In this document: positions 27,628-36,467 of the stretch, in pieces
Numbering within the stretch: the stretch's first letter is position 1
Layout of the letters: every line of letters starts with the position of its first letter
Assembly (NCBI GenBank): GCA_963813485.1
Contig: CAWEZE010000022.1
Location: 1-64,000 of the forward strand
Direction of reading: 5' to 3'
DNA: 64,000 nucleotides
DNA from: DASQUK01 sp963813485
Lineage (GTDB): Bacteria; Actinomycetota; Acidimicrobiia; Acidimicrobiales; VFJN01
Position numbers and translations under genes: made by a program
Notes under the pieces: model-generated
Told to the model about the DNA's origin: nothing
The model's database searches: none
Seen by the model: only the letters and a program-made list of their open reading frames with translations

Positions 27628-28518
27628 TCACGGGACCCCGAGCTCCGCGATGACCGTGCGCAGCGCGTCGCGCGCCTCGTCGCTGATCGGCGGCAGCGGG
27701 AGCCGAAGGGGGCCGGCGTGAACGCCGAGCTCGGCCAGGGCCGCCTTGGCGGCCGTGGTCTGCACCCAGTTGGGACCGACCTCGACGGCGTACGAGGGCG
27801 CCAGGCGGGCGTTGAGCTGCCGGGCGGTGGGCAGGTCGCCCTTGTCGAAGGCCCCGATCATCTCGGCGAAGAGGTCGCCGGCCCAGTGGGTCGCCACACC
27901 GATGACGCCGACGGCTCCCACGCCGAGCAGCGCCAGGGTGACGGCGTCGTCGCCCGAGTAGACGTCGAAGTCGTCGCCGGCCTCTGCGATCACCTGGGCG
28001 GTGGTTCCGGGGTCGCCGGCGGCGTCCTTGAGGCCAACGATCGTGCGGACCTCACGGGCCAGCCGGATCAGCACGTCGGTGTCGATGCGCCGGCCGGTGC
28101 GGGACGGGACGTCGTACAGGACGACGGGCAGCTCGGTGGCGTCAGCGACGGCGCGGAAGTGGGCCTCGATGCCGGCCGGCGGCGGGCGGTTGTAGTAGGG
28201 CGTCACGATCAGCAGCCCGTCGACCCCGGTCGCCTCGGCCCTGCGGGCCAGCTCGACGCTGTGGCGCGTGTCGTTGGACCCGGCCCCCGCCAGCAGTGGC
28301 ACGTCGACAGCACCCCGCACGGCCTCCCACAGCGCCACCTTCTCGTCGTCGCTGAGTGTGGGCGCCTCGCCGGTGGTGCCGGCGAGCACCAGCCCGTCGC
28401 TGCCGTGGTCCACCAACCAGCGGGCCACGGATGCCGCGCCTTCGGCGTCGAGCGACCCATCGGCCGCGAACGGCGTGGCCATGGCCGTGAGGACCTTGCC
28501 GAACCGAGCACTTCCCAT
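27628..28518 (-). CDS. dapA: 4-hydroxy-tetrahydrodipicolinate synthase
   Basis: DapA condenses pyruvate with aspartate semialdehyde. The 296-residue TIM-barrel protein has GTTGEAPTL, the proton-relay Tyr in YDVPSRTG, and the Schiff-base Lys in GLKDAAGD. The ATG at 28518 has GGGAG seven bases upstream and overlaps the stop of the preceding winged-helix gene (TGATG). A second DapA-family gene lies at 45991-46761, but this copy is the likelier pathway enzyme because of its full motifs and its place beside rnj. Confidence 0.94.
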   Translation of the reverse strand: MGSARFGKVLTAMATPFAADGSLDAEGAASVARWLVDHGSDGLVLAGTTGEAPTLSDDEKVALWEAVRGAVDVPLLAGAGSNDTRHSVELARRAEATGVDGLLIVTPYYNRPPPAGIEAHFRAVADATELPVVLYDVPSRTGRRIDTDVLIRLAREVRTIVGLKDAAGDPGTTAQVIAEAGDDFDVYSGDDAVTLALLGVGAVGVIGVATHWAGDLFAEMIGAFDKGDLPTARQLNARLAPSYAVEVGPNWVQTTAAKAALAELGVHAGPLRLPLPPISDEARDALRTVIAELGVP

Positions 28519-29192
28519 CACGAAACTCCCTTCCGTGGCACTGCGTCTGCGCCATCTTCTGCGTCATCGGACTCGGCCGTGCGGTCGAGCCCCAGCGTCG
28601 TCAACAGGTCCTCGTGGAGCTCGAACCAGACGGTGTGATAGCTCGCAAGCCGCGGCTTCGTGAACCAGTCGCGCTCCCCAGCCTCGACCTTCGCCACCGC
28701 CCGGGAGAGCTGATCGCCGTAGGGCCGGTAGCGCTCGAGCGCTCCGGCCAGCTCGTCGCACAGGGGCTCCACGCGGTTGTGCAACGACGCCAGATCGCCG
28801 ACGACCCGGGCGTCGTAGTCAGGATCCCGGTGGTCGTTGACGACGGCGGTACCGGCGATCTCTCGCACCTGCCAGCGGCTGCACGCGTCGAGGACCGCGC
28901 CGTTGAGCGCTCGGAAGCGCTGGTAGCCCGCCTCGACGGTCGGCCGAACCCCGGCGGCGTCGATCTCTCGACCCACGAGCCGGGAGTGCTCCGCCCGCCC
29001 CGCCGGCGTGAGCGACCACCCCTCCGGCGTCTGACGGTGCACGACCAGGCCCTCGGCTGCCAGCCGCTCCAGCCACGCCTCCACTTCGGCGGTCGCGATC
29101 CCCGACGACTCGGCGACGGCCGTAGCCCCCGCTTGACCCTTGAGGCGGAGCCCGTGCAGCACGAGCAGGCGTGGGTCCGACCGGGACGCCAT
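28518..29192 (-). CDS. Winged-helix regulator-like protein
   Basis: The 224-residue protein has an N-terminal winged helix-turn-helix (about residues 8-65: LLVLHGLRLKGQAGATAVAE, EVEAWLERLAAEGLV) of the MarR/ArsR kind. A helical C-terminal domain of unknown role follows (EAGYQRFRALNGAVLDACSRWQ, NRVEPLCDELAGALERY). It lies 52 bp after nitrile hydratase alpha and overlaps dapA by one base. It may regulate one of these neighbours, or occupy the position where other nitrile hydratase operons keep an activator; it does not resemble the known activators. Confidence 0.6.
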   Translation of the reverse strand: MASRSDPRLLVLHGLRLKGQAGATAVAESSGIATAEVEAWLERLAAEGLVVHRQTPEGWSLTPAGRAEHSRLVGREIDAAGVRPTVEAGYQRFRALNGAVLDACSRWQVREIAGTAVVNDHRDPDYDARVVGDLASLHNRVEPLCDELAGALERYRPYGDQLSRAVAKVEAGERDWFTKPRLASYHTVWFELHEDLLTTLGLDRTAESDDAEDGADAVPRKGVS

Positions 29193-29244
29193 GGCGCGCA
29201 GGGTACCGCGAGCCGGTGTCGCGCCATCGGGCTGCCCGAGGGGC

Positions 29245-29859
29245 TCACCTGACCACGCCGATCATGTGGTCGCGGGTCACCAGCGGCACGAGCTCGTCCT
29301 CGGCCAGGCCGTCGGCGCCATCGGGTCGCAGGGGCAACACCATGTAGCGGACGTCGGCGCTCGAGTCCCAGACCCGCACCTCGACGTCGTCTCCCAGCGC
29401 GGTGCCGAACTCGGCCAGCACCGCCCGCGGCTCGCGCACCATGCGGGCGCGGTACGCGAAGCTCTTGTACCAGCGCGGTGGTAGCCCCAGCACGGGCCAC
29501 GGGTAGCACGAGCACAGGGTGCAGACCACGACGTTGTGGACCGCCGGCGTGTTCTCCAGCACCACGAGGTGCTCGCCCTCGGCCCCACCGAAACCCAACT
29601 CGCCGATGGCCTGCGTGCCGTCGTCGAGGAGTCGCTCGCGGAAAGCCCCGTCGACCCAGGCGCGGGCCACGACCTTGGCGCCGTTGAGTGGCCCCACGTC
29701 GCGCTCGTACGTCTCGACCACCGCGTCGACGACGTCTGACGTGATCAACCCCTTCTCCACCAGCAGCGACTCGATGGCGGTCACCCGCCGCTCGATCGGC
29801 GTCGTCGGCGCTGAATCGTGCTGCTGCTCCCGCCGATCCTCCACGTGATCGTCGTTCAC
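29245..29859 (-). CDS. Nitrile hydratase, alpha subunit (cobalt type)
   Basis: This is the metal-binding subunit of nitrile hydratase, which converts nitriles to amides. The 204-residue protein holds the metal motif VCTLCSCYPW with Cys113, Cys116 and Cys118. Thr in CTLCSC marks the cobalt class (iron enzymes have CSLCSC). Residues about 22-60 form the usual helical N-arm. The GTG start overlaps the beta stop (GTGA), so the subunits are coupled. Thiocyanate hydrolase gamma uses a related site, but here beta is a single full-length gene, favouring nitrile hydratase. Confidence 0.9.
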   Translation of the reverse strand: MNDDHVEDRREQQHDSAPTTPIERRVTAIESLLVEKGLITSDVVDAVVETYERDVGPLNGAKVVARAWVDGAFRERLLDDGTQAIGELGFGGAEGEHLVVLENTPAVHNVVVCTLCSCYPWPVLGLPPRWYKSFAYRARMVREPRAVLAEFGTALGDDVEVRVWDSSADVRYMVLPLRPDGADGLAEDELVPLVTRDHMIGVVR

Positions 29860-30509
29860 GACAGGTACCGCTCCCACAGGTCGATGTACAGGGCGCCGGG
29901 CTCGGCGTCGTCCCCCCACAGGTCGCGCATGTCGAAGCGCACCCGGTAGACGGCCTCGGGCATGTCTGCGTTCGGATGGGGCCACGCACCGTTGATCCGT
30001 TCGATGTTTCCGGTGACCCCCCGCACGTAGCGGGGACAGCGGTGGTGACCGACAGGCGCCATGCGGCGGACCGTCACCCTGTCGCCCACCCCGAACGCCG
30101 CCGTCACCGGCTCCCCGGAGGTCGGGGTCGGCCGGTTGAGGAAGCCCCTGATCGCGGCCGCCAGCTCGGGATCGGTGGCCTGAGAACGCGTCGGCCCGTC
30201 CCCCACGGTGGCTGCCCGGATGTCGATCTCCGCCGACGTGAGGCTTCCGCCCGCGACGAGGACGGCCTCGACCCCACGGGCCCAGCGCTCGTAGTAGCTG
30301 GACGCCAGGTAGGTGGCCGGTTCGATCGTCTCGATCGCCGGTCGGGTGGAGCCGGTCCGGAGTCCCTTGGCCGACGTCGCGACCACCAGACCGAACGTGC
30401 GACCCTCCCAGGGCTCGTGGAACTGCGGCTCGTCGAGCGCCCGCTCGCTCGGGTCGCGGATCACCGGTCCGAACCCGTGCATTCCGCCCATGTCATGCAC
30501 GCCGTCCAC
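29856..30509 (-). CDS. Nitrile hydratase, beta subunit
   Basis: The 217-residue beta subunit starts MDGVHDMGGMHGFGPV, which is diagnostic of the family. Its C-terminal SH3-like domain (GDRVTVRRM, HHRCPRYVRG, YRVRFDM) is also typical. The beta-before-alpha order is the cobalt-type arrangement. No amidase and no recognisable alpha-maturation chaperone are in this window, so nitrile use and cobalt loading must rely on genes elsewhere. Confidence 0.9.
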   Translation of the reverse strand: MDGVHDMGGMHGFGPVIRDPSERALDEPQFHEPWEGRTFGLVVATSAKGLRTGSTRPAIETIEPATYLASSYYERWARGVEAVLVAGGSLTSAEIDIRAATVGDGPTRSQATDPELAAAIRGFLNRPTPTSGEPVTAAFGVGDRVTVRRMAPVGHHRCPRYVRGVTGNIERINGAWPHPNADMPEAVYRVRFDMRDLWGDDAEPGALYIDLWERYLS

Positions 30510-30549
30510 CGCTGGCGAGCGTAGCCCCGCCCTGACCGGCGGGCCGGGC

Positions 30550-31347
30550 TCAGCGTCCGTGGCGGAGCAGCTCGTCGAGCTCGCGATCGAGCTCGTCGCG
30601 GTCGTCGACCTCCTTGCCCCGCCGCGCCGCCACCCGCCGCAGCACCAGCGGATAGCCGATGACCGCGATGGCGGCGAAGATGAACCACTGGACCGCGTAG
30701 CCGAGGTGGGGCCCCTCGGACAGCTCGGGCGGCGGCACCGGAAGGATCGACGCCGGCTCGGGCCGGGTGGGATCGGCGGCGTTGGGTTCGGGTGGATCGG
30801 ACTCGTCGGCGCGCACGAGCGCCGGCAGGATGCCGTCTCCGGCGTCCAGCAGCGGGGCGATGTCGCGGGGGGCCGTACCGTCGAGCCCGTCGGGATCGAC
30901 CACCAGGCCGGTCACGGTCACCTCGCCCGTGGGGGCGGGGGCGTCGACCACCGAGCCGTCGGACGCCAGGCCAACGAACCCCCGGATCACGCCAACGCGC
31001 TCGCCGCCCTCCAACCGCAGGGGCGTCATCAACCACGCACCGGCGACTCCGTCCTGCGTTCGGTTGCGAACGGCCACGGTCGCATCGTCGTCGTAGGCGC
31101 CGGTCGCGGTGACCGATCGATAGCGGACGCCCTCGACCGTGGCGTCGTCGTCTCCGGGGTCGAGCAACTGACCGACTGACGTCACGGGCTGCTCGGCCCG
31201 CGCCTCGACCAGCGCGTTGCGGTCCCGCTTCTCGTCCAGCCGCCGGAGCTGCCAGAAGCCCAGGTTCACCATGGTCACCACGAGCAGGACCACGAAGAGG
31301 TGGGACAGCAACCATCGGGGCCGCAGCAGGAACCGGGCCTTCGCCAC
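30550..31347 (-). CDS. SURF1 family cytochrome oxidase assembly protein
   Basis: SURF1 aids heme a insertion into cytochrome c oxidase. The 265-residue protein has an N-terminal membrane segment (LLSHLFVVLLVVTMVNLGFWQLRR), a large loop domain (YRSVTATGAYD, VIRGFVGL), and a C-terminal membrane segment after HLGYAVQWFIFAAIAVIGYP. The GTG at 31347 gives VAKARFLLRPRW. It implies aerobic respiration with an aa3-type oxidase. Confidence 0.88.
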   Translation of the reverse strand: MAKARFLLRPRWLLSHLFVVLLVVTMVNLGFWQLRRLDEKRDRNALVEARAEQPVTSVGQLLDPGDDDATVEGVRYRSVTATGAYDDDATVAVRNRTQDGVAGAWLMTPLRLEGGERVGVIRGFVGLASDGSVVDAPAPTGEVTVTGLVVDPDGLDGTAPRDIAPLLDAGDGILPALVRADESDPPEPNAADPTRPEPASILPVPPPELSEGPHLGYAVQWFIFAAIAVIGYPLVLRRVAARRGKEVDDRDELDRELDELLRHGR

Positions 31348-31445
31348 ACCCTCAGCGTAGGAGCAGTCGGTCGCAGCCGACCCCATCAGGGGTGGCGGTG
31401 GGGGTCGGGCCGGAGAGTCGCCACTCCACCGTGGCGACTCGGCGG

Positions 31446-31616
31446 TCAGGAGCCGTCTTCGTCGCCGGCGGGATCCTCGACCAGGTCGTCGACGAAGTCG
31501 GCGACCGCCTGCACCACGTCGGCCGCCGGCGGTGGCTCGTTCCCCTCGACTGTGTCGGGGCCGGCGGGGGCACCGGCCCCGACGGCGACGCGCTGGCAGT
31601 TCTCACGCTCGCCCAC
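31446..31616 (-). CDS. Small acidic ORF, doubtful
   Basis: A GTG-started frame of 56 codons lies in the 303-bp gap between the LuxR-type gene and SURF1. It encodes an acidic tail (ADFVDDLVEDPAGDEDGS). Its composition resembles a real C-terminus more than the antisense frames do, but there is no recognisable domain and no clear ribosome site. I see no other feature in this gap. Confidence 0.25.
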   Translation of the reverse strand: MGERENCQRVAVGAGAPAGPDTVEGNEPPPAADVVQAVADFVDDLVEDPAGDEDGS

Positions 31617-31650
31617 GCTCGCACCGTAAAGGCCAAAGGCCCGTTCGGCG

Positions 31651-34392
31651 TCAGTAGCCGCTACGTACCGTGTCCCGCCCGGGCCCGTCGGCGATGCCCA
31701 GGGCGTCCGCCAACTCGTGCCGACCATCGATCATCAGCTTGCGGTAGACGCGGGAGAGGTGCGTATCGACGGTCCTCACGGACAGGTAGAGGGTGGCGGC
31801 GATCTGGGGACTGGTGCGACCGCGCGCCGCCAGCAGCGCCACCTCGCGCTCCCGGCCGGTGAGCTCCTCACCCATCGGCACCGTCAACTCGAGGGCCGGC
31901 GACCGGGGTTTGCCACAGCGTCGGAGGAGCTCGTCCACCCGGCGCGCCGCCACCGAGGCCGACGCACCTCGCCCCTGCCGGCGATGGGCGTTCTCCGCCG
32001 CGCGGTGGGCCTCGGCGGCCAGCAGGTCGGCCCCCAGCTCCTCGAACTCGTCGGCCACACCGACGAGGCCGGCCCCGTCGCCCTGCGCCAACGCACGGGC
32101 GTGACGAGCGGCGATGTCGACGAACGGACCGTCCACGGCTGCGACGAGACGCCCCAGGGCCTCGACGGCATCCGCGGCGCGGCCGAGTCGGACCACAGCA
32201 TGTAGCACCTCGACCGCCAGCGGTTTCACGACGTGCTCCATCGCCGTTGCCAGCGCCAGGCAACGCGCCGCGGCCTCGGCCACCTCGCCCTGGGCGGCGA
32301 GCAGCCAGGCCCGGGAGAGCTCGATGTACGGCAACGTGCGGGCGCCGCGTCGCACGTCGGCGGCGTAGGCGATGTCGGCCGCGCGTAGGGCCTCGTCGGC
32401 GACATCGAGGTCGCCGGCGAACACTGCCGCCCGCGTCCGCATCGCCTCCGCCAGCGGCCGCTGCCCGAACCAGTCGGACTCGGCCAGCATGCGAGACGAC
32501 CGTTGCAGCTCGGCCAGCGCCGCGGCCGCGTGGCCGCGTGCGAGCAGGGCCCCGCCGCGAAAGCCGGCCAGGATCCCCCGCAACGAGTGGGGCGGCTGCT
32601 CCAGCTCGATCCCGAGGTTGTCGGCCGTATAGGCATCGAGCTCCCGAAGCCGACCCGCCCAGTACAGGCCCTGGAACCGGGCCATGCGCAGCTGGATGTC
32701 GCCGAAGGGCACCTCCCGGCGGTGGCGTCGAGCCGACGCGTGCAGGTCGGTGTCGAGCAGGGCCAGCCCGGCGTCGAGCCGGCCGTCGGCGCCGCGGACG
32801 GTGAGGGCGACCGTGGCGGCCCGTAGCCGCGCCGTCTCGGGTGCCGCCTCGTCGGCGAGCAGCTCGTCCGCGATGGCTCCCGCCTCGGGCAACCGGAGCG
32901 AGAACATCAGCATCTGGGCCGTGACCGATCGGCAGTCGGCCTGCCAGGCGGGATGGCCCGCCAGCTCGCCGTCGGCCGCCTGCAGCACGTCGAACGCCTC
33001 GGCCGACCGGTCGAGGTGCAGGAACAGCTCGCTCGCCCGCGCGATCGCCACCCGGGCGACCTCCTCCGGGTCGGCGGGCCGGAGCTCGGCGAGAACCGCC
33101 TCGGCGTCGGCGATACGGCCCTCGCCCGACAGGGCCTCGGCAAGAACCAGGCCGGCGTCGGCCCGGCTGGTCCCGCCGGCCGCCAGCGCGAGGCGCTCCG
33201 CCAAGCGGTGATCGAGCCGGCCCAGCGCCTCGCGGGCCAACGGCAGCAGCTGCTCGGCGTCGCCCGGCATCCCCGACTCGAGCCTCCAGGTCGCCAGTCG
33301 CAGCCGGTCGAATTGATCGACGCCCTCGACGGCCCCGATCAGGTCGCGGATGAGGGTCCGGCGCCGCAGGCTGGGTAGGGAGTTGGCCAGAACCTCCCCG
33401 TACAGCGGGTGGGCCACCTGCACCGTGCTGGCCCCGGCGGTGCTGACGATCTCCACCAGCCCCCGACGTTCCAGCGCTTCCAGGTCCGCGGGATCGGCGA
33501 GGCGCTCGACGGCCTCGAGCGGCACCTGCTCGCCGACTGCAACTGTCTCCAGCGCCCGACGCCACGGGGGCTCGAGGAGCCGGAGCCGCTCCTCTACGAG
33601 CTCCCGCAGCCGTTCTCTCGGCCCCTCGGCCGGCAGCAGGATCCGGCCACTGCCTCGTCCGTGCCGCCGCTCGACGGCGGCCGTGACCAGCTCGCGGACG
33701 AACAGGGGGTTGCCCCGGCTGAGCCGCCATATCCGGTCCTGCAAGGAGGCCGGGACGCTCCCATCGGGACGCCGTTCGCCATCCGGGGGTGGCTCCGGCC
33801 CCCGGCCGATCGCCCCACCGACCATCGCGCGGACCAGCTGCTCAGTGGCGTCGCGGGTCAGCGGTGCGACGTCGAGGCGCACCAACAGCTCGTCCTTCCA
33901 CAGCCCGACGAGGCCCGGGGGCAGTGGCTCGGCCGTCCGGACGCTCACCAGCACCTGCACATTCGACTGCGTGACGGCAAGGTGCAGCAGCGCCACCGAT
34001 GACTCGTCCAGCAGGTGCGCATCGTCGACCGCCAGCACCAGCCTGGCGTCACCGGACCGCTCGCGGAGGCTCGCCAGCGCCAGGTGGAGCAGGTCGTCCG
34101 GGAGTTGGGCGTCGTCGACCGGCGCCAGGAGGTGGGCGAACGACCCGAGCGGGATGTTCCTCGCCGCCTCGGTGGCCCGCACCCACTCGACCGCCATCCC
34201 GTCGGCCCGCCGGACGTCGACGACCTCCGCGACCAGGCGCGTCTTGCCTACCCCGGCATCTCCGAACAGCGCGACGCCCCCCGGCCCCCCACCGGGAGCC
34301 AACAGCCGCTCCAGCTCCGCCAGCTCGTCACCCCGCCCGACCAGCGGCCAACGTGTGACCACGAGCACAAATGCTATCGAGCTGGTCGGCAT
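31651..34392 (-). CDS. LuxR-family regulator with AAA ATPase domain (LAL type)
   Basis: The 913-residue protein follows the LAL plan. An N-terminal ATPase has Walker A GDAGVGKTRL near residue 43 and Walker B LVLAVDDAHLLDESS. A long helical, Ala-rich TPR-like middle comes next, then a C-terminal LuxR helix-turn-helix (LTGREREVALLAARGRTSPQIA, VRTVDTHLSRVYRKL). Such regulators often respond to a small-molecule inducer and ATP. No target can be named. The start ATG sits inside an inverted repeat. Confidence 0.88.
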   Translation of the reverse strand: MPTSSIAFVLVVTRWPLVGRGDELAELERLLAPGGGPGGVALFGDAGVGKTRLVAEVVDVRRADGMAVEWVRATEAARNIPLGSFAHLLAPVDDAQLPDDLLHLALASLRERSGDARLVLAVDDAHLLDESSVALLHLAVTQSNVQVLVSVRTAEPLPPGLVGLWKDELLVRLDVAPLTRDATEQLVRAMVGGAIGRGPEPPPDGERRPDGSVPASLQDRIWRLSRGNPLFVRELVTAAVERRHGRGSGRILLPAEGPRERLRELVEERLRLLEPPWRRALETVAVGEQVPLEAVERLADPADLEALERRGLVEIVSTAGASTVQVAHPLYGEVLANSLPSLRRRTLIRDLIGAVEGVDQFDRLRLATWRLESGMPGDAEQLLPLAREALGRLDHRLAERLALAAGGTSRADAGLVLAEALSGEGRIADAEAVLAELRPADPEEVARVAIARASELFLHLDRSAEAFDVLQAADGELAGHPAWQADCRSVTAQMLMFSLRLPEAGAIADELLADEAAPETARLRAATVALTVRGADGRLDAGLALLDTDLHASARRHRREVPFGDIQLRMARFQGLYWAGRLRELDAYTADNLGIELEQPPHSLRGILAGFRGGALLARGHAAAALAELQRSSRMLAESDWFGQRPLAEAMRTRAAVFAGDLDVADEALRAADIAYAADVRRGARTLPYIELSRAWLLAAQGEVAEAAARCLALATAMEHVVKPLAVEVLHAVVRLGRAADAVEALGRLVAAVDGPFVDIAARHARALAQGDGAGLVGVADEFEELGADLLAAEAHRAAENAHRRQGRGASASVAARRVDELLRRCGKPRSPALELTVPMGEELTGREREVALLAARGRTSPQIAATLYLSVRTVDTHLSRVYRKLMIDGRHELADALGIADGPGRDTVRSGY

Positions 34393-34405
34393 ACGAATAC
34401 GTATG
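34390..34405. promoter_or_regulatory. Inverted repeat at the LuxR-type start codon
   Basis: CATACG-AATA-CGTATG, with perfect 6-bp arms, overlaps the start codon at 34390-34392. It is AT-rich against its surroundings. It could be an operator for autoregulation; this is inference from position. Confidence 0.35.
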
Positions 34406-34563
34406 TGTTACGGATCCGTGGCCGGTCAGCGGCCCGTAGCGTGACTTCGACAGCCGCGCTGGGACCCGGTACCTGGGGCGCGGCACGGGCAGCGGTGGGG
34501 CAGCCGGAGGACAGGCGGGTTCCTCCGGCTGCAGCCCGGCCCGCGACCGAAAGGCCGCAAGAG

Positions 34564-35296
34564 TCACTCGTAGGGGTCGTCGGGGGCGGCGATCTCGGTC
34601 ACGCTCGTCGCCACCAGAGCGGGGACGTCGGGGTCTCCGGCGGCGAATGACCCGGTCACCGTCACCCATTGGTCGCGCGACGGCTCCGCGCCGTGGATGC
34701 CGACCACGCGCACAACCACGGGAGCGGCATCGGCCGCGGAGCAGGCGATCTGGTAGCGCGCCAGGCGGAAGCCTTCAGCATCCCCGTCGTCGGCTGCCAC
34801 GAAGCCGGTCAACTCCACTGTCGCGCCATCGATGCTCTCGCCGCCACGGTCGAAGGCCCGCTGGCTGAACTCGAGCAGGCTCATGGGCACCGGACCGCCG
34901 CTCGAGTCGACGGGGTCGAAGCCGCGCACGCCCGAGCGCACGTCGACCGCCGCGCCGCGGTCGACCCCGTAGCTGCCGAGGGTCGGCGGCGCCACCAACA
35001 AGAGCGCGGCAATGGGCGCCAGCAGGAGCCATCCGCATGCCACCGCCGTGGCCATCGCGATGGCCGTCGCCGTGGGCATCTCCGTGTGCTTCGCCGCGTC
35101 CTCCCGCACCGGCGGCGCTGGATGTGCGGAGTGCCCGGAGCAACGTGACCACCCCGAGTGCAATCACGAGCAGGCCGGCAATGGCCAGCCATGGGCCCAT
35201 GCCGGGCCGCACGTAGCGGGTGTACGTGCCCGTCAGTGTCAGGCGCAGGAGCACGGTGCCCGCCAGGATGCTGATCGTCCCCCCGGCCGCGGTCAC
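34564..35296 (-). pseudogene. DUF1980 / TIGR03943-type membrane protein with one frameshift
   Basis: The partner of the DUF318 permease (YcgQ-like with YcgR-like) is split between two frames. The N-terminal part, from a GTG overlapping the permease stop (GTGA), has two membrane segments and a His/Asp/Gly-rich stretch (GDAHGDGHRDGH). Near 35040 the frame moves by one base into ACGWLLLAPIAALLLVAPP and then a C-terminal OB-like domain (VELTGFVAADDG, ARYQIACSAADAAPVVVRV, GDPDVPALVATSVTEI). One extra G in GGCGGTGGC explains the break. The protein is intact on both sides, so a sequence error is as likely as a true pseudogene. Confidence 0.75.
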
Positions 35297-36312
35297 AGCA
35301 ACCACCACCCGATCACCGCGCTCGACGCGACCGCGACCACCAGCGTCAGCGGCGCGAACCGCAGCGCGAATCGCCGTCCGAACGTGCCCGCCTGCAGCGC
35401 GAAGAGCTTCACATCGACCATCGGGCCGACCACCATGAACGCCAACCGGGCGGTGAGCGAGAACTCCGTGAGGCTGGCGGCAACGAAGGCATCGGCTTCG
35501 GAGCAGATGGCCATCACCACCGCCAGCCCGGCAAGGGCCAGCACCGCCAGCGGACCGGCGTCGGCCACCGCGTCGAGGACGGAGCGGGGCACCACCGTCT
35601 GCAGGGTGGCGGCCGTCGCCGCCCCCACGATGAGAAACCCACCGGCGTGGAGGAGGTCGTGTTGGGCGGTCCCGGTGAGCACTGCGAGCGGGGGACCGTC
35701 ATTGGTCAGGCGTCGGCGAGCGCGGTCGAGCAGGTCGTCGCCCCCACGGCGGGCCCAGAGCAGCCCGACGAGGGTGGCGGCGATCAGGCTGGCGAGAAAC
35801 CGGGCGAGCACCACCTCGGGCCGGCCCGGAAACGCCACCGCCGTTGCCACCAGCACCACCGGGTTGATCGCCGGCGCCGACAGCAGGAACGCGAGGGCGG
35901 CGGGGGCCGGCGCGCCCCGGGCGACAAGCCGCTGGGCGATCGGCACCGACCCGCACTCGCAGCCCGGTAGCGCCACCCCGGCCGCTGCGGCGGCCGGCAC
36001 GGCCAGCGCCGGCCGCTTGGGCAGGAGCCTGGGCAGGAGACCGGCCGGGACGAAGGCGGCGACGACGGCGCTGATGGTCACGCCCAGGACGAGGAAGGGC
36101 ATGGCCTGGACGGTGATGGCCACGAACACGGTGGCCCAATTGGCGATCGCCGGGCGGTCCAGGAGGTCTTGGAGCAGCGGACGGAACAGCGCCGCCGCCG
36201 CGACGACGACCGCCACGATGGCCACGCCGACCTCGGGCCGGCGAACACCCGAGCGGGCTGCTCCGCCGGTGGCGCCCGGCGGGGGTCTCTGGTCGGTGAC
36301 GGCTCGCACCAT
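35293..36312 (-). CDS. DUF318-family permease
   Basis: The 339-residue polytopic membrane protein of the YraQ/YcgR type has about eight hydrophobic segments. It has the conserved PGCECGSVPIAQRL motif, a SAPAINPVVL segment and a later CSEADAFVA motif. Family members are suspected metal or small-solute exporters, and pairs with DUF1980 proteins are zinc-linked in Bacillus. The ATG at 36312 is chosen. The stop overlaps the DUF1980 start, so the two are one unit. Confidence 0.85.
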   Translation of the reverse strand: MVRAVTDQRPPPGATGGAARSGVRRPEVGVAIVAVVVAAAALFRPLLQDLLDRPAIANWATVFVAITVQAMPFLVLGVTISAVVAAFVPAGLLPRLLPKRPALAVPAAAAAGVALPGCECGSVPIAQRLVARGAPAPAALAFLLSAPAINPVVLVATAVAFPGRPEVVLARFLASLIAATLVGLLWARRGGDDLLDRARRRLTNDGPPLAVLTGTAQHDLLHAGGFLIVGAATAATLQTVVPRSVLDAVADAGPLAVLALAGLAVVMAICSEADAFVAASLTEFSLTARLAFMVVGPMVDVKLFALQAGTFGRRFALRFAPLTLVVAVASSAVIGWWLL

Positions 36313-36467
36313 CGCCCGGCGAGCGTAGCCAGCACCCTGCACGCCGTCCCCCGGGCTGGCCCGTGCTCTTCGCCGACAGCCCGCAGGCCGTTCATCGCTT
36401 GTTCAAGCACGGCTCGTCGAAATGCGGCACGCTTGTCGAACCCGATCGATCTCAGGGGAGGGGCACG

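Noticed and set aside
29245..30509. Thiocyanate hydrolase instead of nitrile hydratase
   Set aside because: That enzyme has its beta-like part split into two genes. Here one complete beta starting MDGVHDMGG is present.
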